Part shown: piece by piece, positions 8,813 through 16,232 of the stretch
Layout of the letters: every line of letters starts with the position of its first letter
How positions within the stretch are numbered: the stretch's first letter is position 1
DNA from: an uncultured Cetobacterium sp.
Lineage (GTDB): Bacteria > Fusobacteriota > Fusobacteriia > Fusobacteriales > Fusobacteriaceae
DNA length: 64,000 nt
Direction of reading: 5' to 3'
NCBI RefSeq assembly: GCF_945952365.1
Contig: NZ_CAMFHX010000007.1
Location: 1-64,000 of the forward strand
Position numbers and translations under genes: made by a program
The notes under the pieces: model-generated
What the model was told of the DNA's origin: nothing
The model's database searches: none
The model's input: the letters and a program-made list of their open reading frames with translations, nothing else

Positions 8813-9376
8813 TTAGTTTTCACCTAGTAATCTATCTAAAATAATCGAAACTGCCGATCTAACTGATAGATGGTTATAGTCTGCTGCTCCTCTAATTGGT
8901 TCTAAGATGTAATCTGACATATTCATAACCTCGTCGATTAGCCCCCATCCTGTTCCAAATAAAATTAAGTATGGTTGGTCATCATTTATCATCTTTTCAG
9001 ATAAATTTTTATAGCTTATTGAGTTTGGGAATGTTTTTGCTGATGTTGTTATTATTAAAGGCTTCTTTCCTTCTCTAGCTTCTATCTCAGCGATACTTCT
9101 TTCGATAGATTCATAAACTCTAGTTCTTCCGAAAGCTTCCTCTCTATCTCTATTGTATCCTGTTCCAAATCCATCTTGCCAGTAACCAATAATTCTTTCT
9201 GTCAATTGTTTTTGTGCATCCACAGATACTATTATGTGATATTGATTAACATCATAAGTTCTACAAGTTCTTGATATATCATGAATATCAAAATTTGTTA
9301 CTGATGTACATACTACGTCCCCTCTTTTATTGTATACAGGCGAGTGAACTAGTCCTAAATATATTGCTTTTCTCAT
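8813..9376 (-). CDS. SPOUT-type RNA methyltransferase (Methyltrn_RNA_4 family)
   Basis: The 187-residue protein begins MRKAIYLGLVHSPVYNKRGD and carries LILFGTGWGL near residue 138 and EPIRGAADYNHLSVRSAVSI near 157. The last two form the trefoil-knot AdoMet site typical of SPOUT methyltransferases. This small family is usually found next to trmD, as here, and is predicted to methylate tRNA or rRNA. The precise target is not established from sequence. It lies between the gamma-carbonic anhydrase gene (8-nt gap) and polC (its stop abuts the polC TTG start), so it belongs to the information-processing operon that runs down from hpt. Family is well supported; substrate is open. Confidence 0.75.
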   Translation of the reverse strand: MRKAIYLGLVHSPVYNKRGDVVCTSVTNFDIHDISRTCRTYDVNQYHIIVSVDAQKQLTERIIGYWQDGFGTGYNRDREEAFGRTRVYESIERSIAEIEAREGKKPLIITTSAKTFPNSISYKNLSEKMINDDQPYLILFGTGWGLIDEVMNMSDYILEPIRGAADYNHLSVRSAVSIILDRLLGEN

Positions 9377-9384
9377 TTCTTTAC

Positions 9385-9903
9385 CTACCCTATTCTCTCT
9401 AATTTTTTATACATCTCTATCTTGTCTAAGTAAACCTGATTTGCATATTGCAAATAATCTACATTTTTATCAGAAAGTTTTTTCACAACTTTTGCTGGAG
9501 AACCCACAATTAGATCCCCCTCCTCTGCAACTAACTTATCTGTTACTAAACTTCCAGCTCCAACAATACAATTTTTAGGAATTTTAGATCCGTTTAATAA
9601 AATTGATCCCATTCCAACAATAACATTTTCTCCTATTTCACAACCATGTATTACACAGTTATGACCTATTGTTACGTTCTTTCCAATGATTACTGGAAAT
9701 GGTGTATCCCCATGAACTGTTGTATTGTCTTGAATATTTGAATTATCTCCAACTGTAATTTTACTCATATCAGCTCTTAAAACTGCTGAAAACCAGATAC
9801 TTACATTTTTTCCAGTTTCAACGTTACCAATTATTGTACTACTTTCAACTATAAGATTATTCTCACCAATTTTTGGAACTAAATCTCCTAATTTATATAT
9901 CAT
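9385..9903 (-). CDS. Gamma-class carbonic anhydrase family protein
   Basis: This 172-residue protein is built of left-handed beta-helix hexapeptide repeats (patterns such as IGKNVTIGHNC and IGENVIVGMGS) followed by a C-terminal helix. Three histidines at the zinc positions of gamma-carbonic anhydrases are present: His64 in TTVHGDT and His81 and His86 in IGHNCVIHG. Family members trimerise and hydrate CO2, although many of this YrdA/PaaY-like subgroup have weak or untested activity. It overlaps the trmD end by 11 nt, so it is translated from the same message. Its location inside an RNA-modification operon is unusual but probably reflects co-expression rather than function. Confidence 0.85.
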   Translation of the reverse strand: MIYKLGDLVPKIGENNLIVESSTIIGNVETGKNVSIWFSAVLRADMSKITVGDNSNIQDNTTVHGDTPFPVIIGKNVTIGHNCVIHGCEIGENVIVGMGSILLNGSKIPKNCIVGAGSLVTDKLVAEEGDLIVGSPAKVVKKLSDKNVDYLQYANQVYLDKIEMYKKLERIG

Positions 9904-10618
9904 TTTTTTTACTTCCTTTTATCTCTTTTAAAAGCTTAATCTCTAACTTTGAGAATTCACGATCTTTTAATAGTTCTGGTCTTCTTTCCAAAGTTCTTTT
10001 TAAACTTTGCTTTAATCTCCACTCATCTATATTTTTATGATGACCCGACATAAGAACATCTGGCACCTTTAGTCCTTCATATTCAGCTGGTCTTGTATAA
10101 TGTGGGTAATCTAAAAGTCCATTATAAAAAGAATCATTTTCATAAGACTCTTTTTTTATAACTCCGGGAATCAATCTTATTATTGAATCTGATATTACCA
10201 TTGCAGGTAACTCTCCACCTGTTAAAACGAAATCTCCTAACGAGATCTCTAAATCAACTTTGCTATCAATAACTCTTTCATCTATTCCTTCGTAGTGACC
10301 TGCTATTATTGTTATCTCCTTTTCTTGAGCTAAATCACAAGCTAACTTCTGATTTAATCTAACTCCTTGAGGAGAAGTGTAAATTACCTTTCCACCATTT
10401 TGCTCTAAGGCTTTAAGTAGCGGTTCTGGCTTCATAACCATTCCAGCTCCTCCACCAAAAGGCATATCATCACACTGTCTTTGTTTTCCCTCAGCAAAGT
10501 CTCTTATATTAACTATATTAATCTCTACTTGCTCTTTTTCCACAGCTCTTTTAACTATACTATGCTCTTTAAACGAGTCAAAAAACTCTGGAAATAGTGT
10601 TAATATATTTATTCTCAC
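9893..10618 (-). CDS. trmD: tRNA (guanine(37)-N1)-methyltransferase TrmD
   Basis: TrmD methylates G37 next to the anticodon of several tRNAs and prevents frameshifting. The 241-residue protein has the canonical start MRINILTLFPEFF, the motif CDDMPFGGGAGMVMKPEPL, and the knot segment EISLGDFVLTGGELPA that binds AdoMet. The C-terminal TrmD domain with HYTRPAEYEGLKVPDVLMSG is complete. The start is GTG at 10618 with AAGGAG 7 nt upstream. It lies 10 nt after rimM, the conserved rimM-trmD pairing; rpsP and rplS, often in this operon elsewhere, are absent here. Confidence 0.97.
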   Translation of the reverse strand: MRINILTLFPEFFDSFKEHSIVKRAVEKEQVEINIVNIRDFAEGKQRQCDDMPFGGGAGMVMKPEPLLKALEQNGGKVIYTSPQGVRLNQKLACDLAQEKEITIIAGHYEGIDERVIDSKVDLEISLGDFVLTGGELPAMVISDSIIRLIPGVIKKESYENDSFYNGLLDYPHYTRPAEYEGLKVPDVLMSGHHKNIDEWRLKQSLKRTLERRPELLKDREFSKLEIKLLKEIKGSKKNDI

Positions 10619-10628
10619 AACTTTCTCC

Positions 10629-11144
10629 TTAGTCTTTCTTTTTTTCTCTCATTCCATCAATTAATGAAACTAGAATCTCTCTTTTTTCAAAATCTATTTT
10701 TTTTATGAAAACTTCTACATCAGGAATCATAGTCTCATACTCATCATCCTCTATAACATATATATCATGAGCTGCAGTTTCATAAACATCTACAACCTCT
10801 CCAATATTTTCTCCATCCTCTGTTATAGCTTTCATTCCTAAAACATCGTTTGCTAAAAACTCATCCTCTTCGATTCCTAAGATATCTCTTCTTACTTTTA
10901 TAACTCCATTTTGAATTGAGTTAGCATCTGTTTTATTAGTTAACTCTTCAAATTCAAGAATCCATTTTTTATCTACCATATTTGAGGCTTTTTTTACTGT
11001 TAATATTTTTACATCACCTGAAGGTAACTCTACCATTACTTTACTTCCATTTAAAGGCTCTAAATCATCTAAATTTGACGTTACTTTTATAGCTCCTTTT
11101 AAGTGATGTGTTCCTGAAACTCTTCCAACTGATAATAAATCCAT
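10629..11144 (-). CDS. rimM: Ribosome maturation factor RimM
   Basis: RimM assists maturation of the 30S head around ribosomal protein S19. The 171-residue protein shows the N-terminal RimM domain (VGRVSGTHHLKGAIKV) and the C-terminal PRC-barrel-like domain with ANDVLGMKAI and the end motif IPDVEVFIKKIDFEKREILV, close to the usual MLIPAVKEFV pattern. It is preceded by khpA (25-nt gap) and followed by trmD (10-nt gap), the standard arrangement. Start is ATG at 11144 with a GGAG site upstream. Nothing is missing. Confidence 0.95.
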   Translation of the reverse strand: MDLLSVGRVSGTHHLKGAIKVTSNLDDLEPLNGSKVMVELPSGDVKILTVKKASNMVDKKWILEFEELTNKTDANSIQNGVIKVRRDILGIEEDEFLANDVLGMKAITEDGENIGEVVDVYETAAHDIYVIEDDEYETMIPDVEVFIKKIDFEKREILVSLIDGMREKKKD

Positions 11145-11169
11145 TTTAATTCTCCTTCAAAATTAGTTC

Positions 11170-11409
11170 TTAGTCTACAAATTCAACATTTACATTTAAT
11201 CTATCTTTTACTCCTGCAGCTTGCATAACTCCTCTTATTGCATTAGCTGTAAGTCCATTTTTTCCTATAACTCTTCCCATTTCACCTTGAGCTACACTAA
11301 CCTTAAATGTTACTGTATCATCTATTAAATCATAGCTTATTCTTATTCCCTCTTTTGTTTCAACTAACTCTCCGATTATATAGTTAATTAATTGCTCTAA
11401 TTTTTCCAC
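11170..11409 (-). CDS. khpA: KH-domain RNA-binding protein KhpA
   Basis: A 79-residue single KH-domain protein with the RNA-binding signature GRVIGKNGLTANAIRGV (GxxG loop is GKNG). KhpA, often with KhpB, binds many RNAs and affects cell division and translation in Gram-positive bacteria; it is normally encoded beside rimM, as here. The start codon is GTG at 11409 with GGAGG about 7 nt upstream. The protein length and end (NVNVEFVD) match the family. A khpB gene is not in this window. Confidence 0.93.
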   Translation of the reverse strand: MEKLEQLINYIIGELVETKEGIRISYDLIDDTVTFKVSVAQGEMGRVIGKNGLTANAIRGVMQAAGVKDRLNVNVEFVD

Positions 11410-11439
11410 GATATATCCTCCTAAGTTCTTATATTATTT

Positions 11440-11679
11440 TTATAACTCTCCAGACCAAGGTCCTTCTGAAACAATTTCTGCTTTAACCCATTTTCTATTT
11501 AAATCTTCAACAATCATTCTTACATCCTCTTTGAAATCGGTTGTTGAAACAATCGATAAATCTCCTGCGTCAGCATTTTTTGTTCTTACTACTCCAACAC
11601 CTTCATAAGCTTCCATTATTTTATTTATGAAATCTATATCCTCACGCTTCGTTTTTATTTTAAATTCATAACTATCCAT
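11440..11679 (-). CDS. DUF4911 domain-containing protein
   Basis: This 79-residue protein (start MDSYEFKIKTKREDIDFINK, end EGPWSGEL) matches what I recognise as DUF4911, a small uncharacterised family found in Fusobacteria and some other anaerobes. The central stretch with alternating charged and hydrophobic residues suggests a ferredoxin-like alpha/beta fold, but no catalytic motif is visible. It is transcribed between rsmA and khpA, 30 nt upstream of the latter, which hints at a role near ribosome or RNA biology. The 82-nt gap to rsmA holds nothing recognisable apart from a weak imperfect hairpin. Confidence 0.65.
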   Translation of the reverse strand: MDSYEFKIKTKREDIDFINKIMEAYEGVGVVRTKNADAGDLSIVSTTDFKEDVRMIVEDLNRKWVKAEIVSEGPWSGEL

Positions 11680-11761
11680 TCTTACTCCTTTTTTAAGCTA
11701 AAAGGAGGCTTTCAAAAATTAGGTAACCCCTCTTTTATCAACGCCTCACTTATTAAAAGTT

Positions 11762-12553
11762 TTATTCTTCTTCAAATACCTCAGCTAACTCTATAAACTG
11801 CTCTATCGTTAAATTCTCTGCTCTCTCTGTCTCTGGTATATCTAATTTAGCTAACTTTTCTCTAATAGAATCTTTAGAATATCCTAAAGTTGTTAGGTTA
11901 TTTATGATATTTTTTCTTTTGTTAGAGAACGCTGCTTTTACATATTTAAAAAATAGTTCTTCTGAAATTCTACTTTCATATCTTTCATCCTTATAGAACT
12001 TTATCGACATAAAAGCTGAATCAACTTTAGGTGGTGGGGTAAAGAATGCTTTTGGAATTGTAAATAGGTATTCTGCTTCACCATAATATTCTACAGCTAA
12101 AGTTAAAACACTTCTCTCTTTTCCTGATTTTGAGCAAACTCTTTCTGCCACTTCCTTTTGCACCATTATAAACATTTCACTGATTCTATCTCTGTGATCA
12201 ATTATTTTATTTATAATTGGTGAAGTTATGTAATAAGGTATATTTGCAACAACTCTTGCTTTTTCTGTTACCTCTTTTAAATCTACTGTTAAAACGTCTT
12301 GCATTATTAGATTAAATTTTGGATTTGATGAATACTTTTTTGTTAAGATTTTTTCTAAGTCAGTATCAATCTCTATACAAGTTACTTTCTCAGCACTCTC
12401 TAAAAGTAAAGCTGTTAAAGCTCCCTCTCCTGGTCCAATCTCAATTATATGCTCATCTTTTTCAACATTTGAAACTTCCATTATCTTATTCAAAACATCG
12501 TTTTGATCTGTTAAGAAGTTTTGTCCAAATTTTTTCTTATGTTTAAAGGACAT
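11762..12553 (-). CDS. rsmA: 16S rRNA dimethyladenosine transferase RsmA (KsgA)
   Basis: RsmA dimethylates two adjacent adenines in helix 45 of 16S rRNA (A1518 and A1519 in E. coli numbering). The 263-residue protein begins with the family tag KKKFGQNFLTD, has the AdoMet loop IEIGPGEGALT near residue 40, and the catalytic NIPYYIT motif (NLPYY type) near residue 105. The C-terminal helical domain (KNIINNLTTLGYS) is complete. It follows hpt by 21 nt on the same strand. Start ATG at 12553 has a GGAGG site. Confidence 0.97.
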   Translation of the reverse strand: MSFKHKKKFGQNFLTDQNDVLNKIMEVSNVEKDEHIIEIGPGEGALTALLLESAEKVTCIEIDTDLEKILTKKYSSNPKFNLIMQDVLTVDLKEVTEKARVVANIPYYITSPIINKIIDHRDRISEMFIMVQKEVAERVCSKSGKERSVLTLAVEYYGEAEYLFTIPKAFFTPPPKVDSAFMSIKFYKDERYESRISEELFFKYVKAAFSNKRKNIINNLTTLGYSKDSIREKLAKLDIPETERAENLTIEQFIELAEVFEEE

Positions 12554-12574
12554 TTTACCTCCTTTGATTTCTAT

Positions 12575-13099
12575 TTATTTTCTAACTACTTTTCCGATAT
12601 AAGGAAGGTTTCTGTATAACTCATCATAATCTAATCCGTATCCAACAACAAACTCATCTGGAATTTCGAATCCGATATACTCTCCAACCATTTCAACTTT
12701 TCTTCTGCTTGGCTTATCTAATAAAGAACAAACTTTTAAACTGTTTGGTTGCTTTGTCATTAAGAACTTTTTAACAGATTCTAAAGTTAATCCTGTATCT
12801 ATTATATCCTCTATAATTAAAACATCTTTACCTGTTAAGTCTGCATCAACATCTTTTAAGATTTTTACTACACCTGTACTGTCAGTTCCTCCATGGTAAC
12901 TAGAGACTTTCATGAAATCCATCGCTAAATCCATTTCAACATTTTTTAATAAATCTGCCATGAACATGATTGATCCCTTTAGTAAACCTACGCAAATAAG
13001 ATCCTTACCTTTGTAATCCTTTTCAATCTCTTTTGCCACTTCTCTTACTCTAGCTTGTAAATCGTCCTCAGAAATCATTTTCTCTATTGTGTAATCCAT
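12575..13099 (-). CDS. hpt: Hypoxanthine phosphoribosyltransferase
   Basis: The enzyme salvages hypoxanthine (and usually guanine) to the nucleotide using PRPP. The 174-residue protein shows the PRPP-binding motif VLIIEDIIDTGLTL around residue 95, the flexible-loop SSYHGGTDSTG around 67, and the base-binding segment VVGYGLDYDELYRNLPYIG near the C-terminus. It is the first gene of the long minus-strand run that continues through rsmA, rimM, trmD and polC, and it has a clear promoter upstream. Start ATG with GGAGG 7 nt upstream. Confidence 0.95.
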   Translation of the reverse strand: MDYTIEKMISEDDLQARVREVAKEIEKDYKGKDLICVGLLKGSIMFMADLLKNVEMDLAMDFMKVSSYHGGTDSTGVVKILKDVDADLTGKDVLIIEDIIDTGLTLESVKKFLMTKQPNSLKVCSLLDKPSRRKVEMVGEYIGFEIPDEFVVGYGLDYDELYRNLPYIGKVVRK

Positions 13100-13136
13100 T
13101 TTTCCCTCCTAAATTTCAAATAATAGTTTACAAAAT

Positions 13137-13165
13137 ATTCTATCATTTAAGCTACTATTTATCAA
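13137..13165 (-). promoter_or_regulatory. Promoter of the hpt-rsmA-trmD-polC run
   Basis: On the minus strand TTGATA is separated by 17 nt from TAGAAT, about 40 nt upstream of hpt. It is divergent from, and does not overlap, the promoter at 13173-13201. Confidence 0.6.
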
Positions 13166-13172
13166 GTAATTA

Positions 13173-13201
13173 TTGATATTTTAGTGCCACTATGATATTA
13201 T
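13173..13201 (+). promoter_or_regulatory. Promoter of the PASTA-rsgA-rpe run
   Basis: TTGATA is separated by 17 nt from TATTAT, 59 nt upstream of the PASTA gene start. Confidence 0.6.
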
Positions 13202-13260
13202 TTTAGAAGTATTTAAAGTATTTTATTATTTAATTTCACAGTACCAATTTAGGAGGAAAA

Positions 13261-13962
13261 ATGAAAAAATATTTAGCATACTTGCTATCTTTTATACTTG
13301 TTATTTTTATTTGTTTTTTTAGTTTTAATATATTTTTAAAACTATCTTTTAATAAAAGTTTCTATTCGTTACCCAATTTAATTGGAATGAATTTAGCTAC
13401 AATTAAAAGAATTGATTCTATCGACAAGGTTAATGTTATTGTTGCTGGAAGTGACTTTTCTGAACTTCCTGCTGGAACTGTTTTTAGGCAAAACCCTTCT
13501 CCTGAAAAAACTGTGAAAGAGGGGAGAACTGTTAGAGTTTGGTTGAGTAAAGGTAAGGATAACTATATCATGCCAGATTTTACCAATAAAAACTTAATTG
13601 AGGTTTCTGCAAAATTACAAGAGGATGGAGTAAAAATAAGTAAAGTTTCTTATACGTCTTCAAATTTACCATATAACACAGTATTAGCTACAACTCCTTC
13701 TCTAGGACAGAGTACGCAAAAGAATAAGGGGATATCTCTTCTTTTAAGTAACTCTAACTCTGTAGCATCTGTAGAAGTTCCTGATACTATCGGTTTTACC
13801 TTTGAAGAGGCAACTAATGAGTTGATTTCAAAAGGACTTATCATAGGAACTGTTCAAGAAAAAGCAATTCCAGATTTTGAAAAAGGAATTGTTATCGAAA
13901 CTACAAATATCGGTGAAACTGTTCCTGCTGGAACAATTATTGATATAATTGTCAGTTATTAA
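13261..13962 (+). CDS. Membrane-anchored PASTA-domain protein without kinase domain
   Basis: A single N-terminal membrane segment (about residues 5-28) is followed by three PASTA repeats: about 35-98 (SLPNLIGMNLATI ... VWLSKG), 102-167 (IMPDFTNKNLIEV ... LLLSNS) and 172-233 (EVPDTIGFTFEEA ... IIVSY). PASTA repeats bind muropeptides or uncrosslinked peptidoglycan in PrkC-type kinases and in penicillin-binding proteins. No Ser/Thr kinase domain is present; only about four residues precede the membrane segment. The gene order here, then rsgA and rpe, is that of prkC-rsgA-rpe in Bacillus, so I infer a prkC derivative that has lost its kinase. Start ATG with AGGAGG 6 nt upstream. A role as extracytoplasmic peptidoglycan sensor or scaffold is inference. 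Confidence 0.8.
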   Translation: MKKYLAYLLSFILVIFICFFSFNIFLKLSFNKSFYSLPNLIGMNLATIKRIDSIDKVNVIVAGSDFSELPAGTVFRQNPSPEKTVKEGRTVRVWLSKGKDNYIMPDFTNKNLIEVSAKLQEDGVKISKVSYTSSNLPYNTVLATTPSLGQSTQKNKGISLLLSNSNSVASVEVPDTIGFTFEEATNELISKGLIIGTVQEKAIPDFEKGIVIETTNIGETVPAGTIIDIIVSY

Positions 13963-13976
13963 CTTAAGGAGTGTGA

Positions 13977-14864
13977 ATTATTATCGAAGGTATTGTTATT
14001 AATAAAATTCAAGGATTCTATAATATCGAAAGTAATGGCAAAGAGTATCTTTGTAAATTAAGAGGTATTTTAAAAAGATCTGATAAAAGAGAAAATTGTA
14101 CTGTTGGAGATTACGTAGTTTTCGACGAAGATGGTTTTATTACAGAGGTTAAACCTAGAAAAAACCTTTTAAGAAGACCCTTAGTTGCTAACATTGATTT
14201 TGGAGTTATTCAGTTTGCCGCAAAGGATCCAGCTATAGATTATGAAAAAATAAACATTCTTATTTTAAATAGTTTATACAATAAAATAAATCCAGTTTTA
14301 ATTATCAATAAAGTTGATCTATTATCTCAAGATGAATTAAATGAGATTAAAAGCAACTTAGAATATCTTTCTAAAATCAAAATCCCTGTTTTCTATATAT
14401 CTACATATGAAAATATTGGTATGGAAGAGCTTAAAGACTTCTTAAAAGATAATGTTACTGCTTTTGGAGGTCCTTCGGGAGTTGGAAAATCAAGTATTTT
14501 GAATCTTTTACAAGATTCAAGAGAGTTAAAAACTGGAGAAACTAGTAAAAGATTAAGAGCTGGTAAACATACAACTAGAGACAGTAGACTTCTTACTCTT
14601 CCAAGTGGAGGTTTCGTTATCGACACACCTGGATTCTCATCTGTGGATCTTCCTCCAACTGAGGATGCTCAAGAGTTAATCTCTCTTTTCCCTGAATTTA
14701 ACTTAGGAGAAGGTTGTAAATTTAACAACTGTGTTCATATCAATGAACCACAATGCGGAATAAAAAAAGCTGTTGAAGATGGAATTATTCCAAAAGAAAG
14801 ATACGAATTCTTCAAACGTTGTTACGAGAAATCTAAAAACGAAATTTGGAACAGATATAAATAA
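13977..14864 (+). CDS. rsgA: Ribosome small-subunit-dependent GTPase RsgA, probable ATT start
   Basis: RsgA is a circularly permuted GTPase that checks late 30S assembly. The frame encodes an N-terminal OB fold (IEGIVINKIQGFYNIES), the G4 motif NKVDLL, then the P-loop GPSGVGKSS, the G3 segment DTPGF, and a C-terminal zinc motif (Cys-x4-Cys-x-His-x5-Cys in GCKFNNCVHINEPQC). No ATG, GTG or TTG precedes the OB fold: an in-frame TGA lies at 13974-13976, directly followed by ATT ATT ATC. AAGGAG at 13966-13971 sits 5 nt before ATT at 13977, so initiation at ATT (13977, or 13980) is the most economical reading and gives about 295 residues, the normal length. The first in-frame ATG (14421) would remove the OB fold and G4 motif. 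It follows the PASTA gene by 14 nt. Confidence 0.9.
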   Translation: MIIEGIVINKIQGFYNIESNGKEYLCKLRGILKRSDKRENCTVGDYVVFDEDGFITEVKPRKNLLRRPLVANIDFGVIQFAAKDPAIDYEKINILILNSLYNKINPVLIINKVDLLSQDELNEIKSNLEYLSKIKIPVFYISTYENIGMEELKDFLKDNVTAFGGPSGVGKSSILNLLQDSRELKTGETSKRLRAGKHTTRDSRLLTLPSGGFVIDTPGFSSVDLPPTEDAQELISLFPEFNLGEGCKFNNCVHINEPQCGIKKAVEDGIIPKERYEFFKRCYEKSKNEIWNRYK

Positions 14865-14910
14865 TTATCTATTTAAAAATGTATTTAACACTATAAGGGA
14901 GTGAATTTAA

Positions 14911-15555
14911 ATGATACAAAAAGAGATTAAAATAGCACCATCTATACTTTCAGCTGATTTTAGCCAACTTGGTAATGAAGTTATGGCTATCGACGCAGCT
15001 GGAGCTGACTACATACATATTGATGTTATGGACGGAATGTTTGTTCCTAATATTACTTTTGGTGCACCTGTTGTAAAATCAATTAGAACTAAAACTAAAT
15101 TAGTTTTTGATGTTCATCTTATGATTGAATCACCTGAAAGATATATTGAAGACTTTGTAAAAGCTGGAGCTGACATTATAGTTGTTCATGCTGAAGCTAC
15201 AAAACATCTTCATAGAACAATACAACTTATAAAATCTTTCGGAGTTAAAGCTGGAGTATCTTTAAATCCTGCAACTCCTGTGGAAGCTATTAAATATGTT
15301 ATCGATGAGCTAGATATGGTTTTAGTTATGTCTGTTAACCCTGGTTTTGGGGGACAAAAATTTATTGAAAGTTCAGTTAAAAAAATCGCTGAAGTTCGTA
15401 ATTTAAATGAAACTGTTGACATTCAAGTTGATGGTGGAATCACTGATGAAACAATCGGAAGATGTATTGAGGCTGGAGCAAATGTATTTGTTGCTGGATC
15501 ATATGTTTTCTCAGGAGATTACAAAGAGAGAATAAAGTCTTTAAAGGAGAGATAA
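14911..15555 (+). CDS. rpe: Ribulose-phosphate 3-epimerase
   Basis: The enzyme interconverts ribulose 5-phosphate and xylulose 5-phosphate in the pentose phosphate pathway. The 214-residue TIM barrel begins [14 protein letters not shown] and shows the metal and substrate motifs [34 protein letters not shown] and VDGGI. All expected metal ligands (His, Asp, His, Asp) are in place. It lies 46 nt after rsgA and 2 nt before the MarR-type regulator gene, so it is co-transcribed with both. Start ATG has GGGAG upstream. Confidence 0.97.
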   Translation: MIQKEIKIAPSILSADFSQLGNEVMAIDAAGADYIHIDVMDGMFVPNITFGAPVVKSIRTKTKLVFDVHLMIESPERYIEDFVKAGADIIVVHAEATKHLHRTIQLIKSFGVKAGVSLNPATPVEAIKYVIDELDMVLVMSVNPGFGGQKFIESSVKKIAEVRNLNETVDIQVDGGITDETIGRCIEAGANVFVAGSYVFSGDYKERIKSLKER

Positions 15556-15557
15556 TT

Positions 15558-16232
15558 ATGAATAATATAAATAAAGTAAATGACGTTTTAGAAAATTTCT
15601 ATAAACTTTTCTATGAAACTGAAGATCTTGCATTAAAAAGAGGAATAAAATGTATCACTCATACTGAGTTACATATAATCGAAGCTATTGGAAAAGAGTC
15701 TTTAAGTATGAATGAATTATCTGATAGACTTGGAATCACTATGGGAACTGCTACTGTTGCTATCACTAAATTGAGAGAAAAAGGATTTATTGACAGAGTT
15801 CGTTCGGATGCGGATAGAAGAAAAGTTTACGTTTCTCTTTCTAAAAAAGGAATTGAAGCTTTAAACTATCACAACAACTACCACAAGAATATTATTTCTA
15901 CAATCACAGAAAATATTCCAACTGCTGATCTGAATCACTTTACTGAAACTTTTGAATTAATTTTAAAAAATTTAAAAGATAAAACTGAGTTTTTCAAACC
16001 TCATTCAGTTACAGAGTTTGCTGTTGGATCACTTGTTTCTATAACTGAAGTTAAAGGAACTCCAATTGTTCAAGACTATTTTGCTAACAATGGAATCGAG
16101 CACTACTCAGCTGTAAAAATCATAGAATCAGAAGATAAAGATAAAGTAGCTCTTGAAAAAGAAGATGGTTCTATACTTAAAGTAAATCTTTTAGATGCAA
16201 AAAATCTTATCGCTATCAAGGTTGAAGAGTAA
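15558..16232 (+). CDS. MarR-family transcription regulator with C-terminal FeoA-like domain
   Basis: Residues about 1-140 form a MarR-type winged helix: the recognition helix region is MNELSDRLGITMGTATVAITKLREKG split by a turn, and the wing carries VRSDADRRKVYVSLSKKG. Residues about 150-224 resemble the FeoA/SH3-like domain found at the C-terminus of DtxR/MntR metal regulators (EFAVGSLVSITEVKG followed by small beta-strands). MarR proteins normally end after the dimerisation helix, so the fusion is unusual and suggests a metal or small-ligand response. The target genes are unknown. It starts 2 nt after rpe and its TAA overlaps the rqcH ATG by one base, so it is translationally linked to both neighbours. 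Confidence 0.75.
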   Translation: MNNINKVNDVLENFYKLFYETEDLALKRGIKCITHTELHIIEAIGKESLSMNELSDRLGITMGTATVAITKLREKGFIDRVRSDADRRKVYVSLSKKGIEALNYHNNYHKNIISTITENIPTADLNHFTETFELILKNLKDKTEFFKPHSVTEFAVGSLVSITEVKGTPIVQDYFANNGIEHYSAVKIIESEDKDKVALEKEDGSILKVNLLDAKNLIAIKVEE

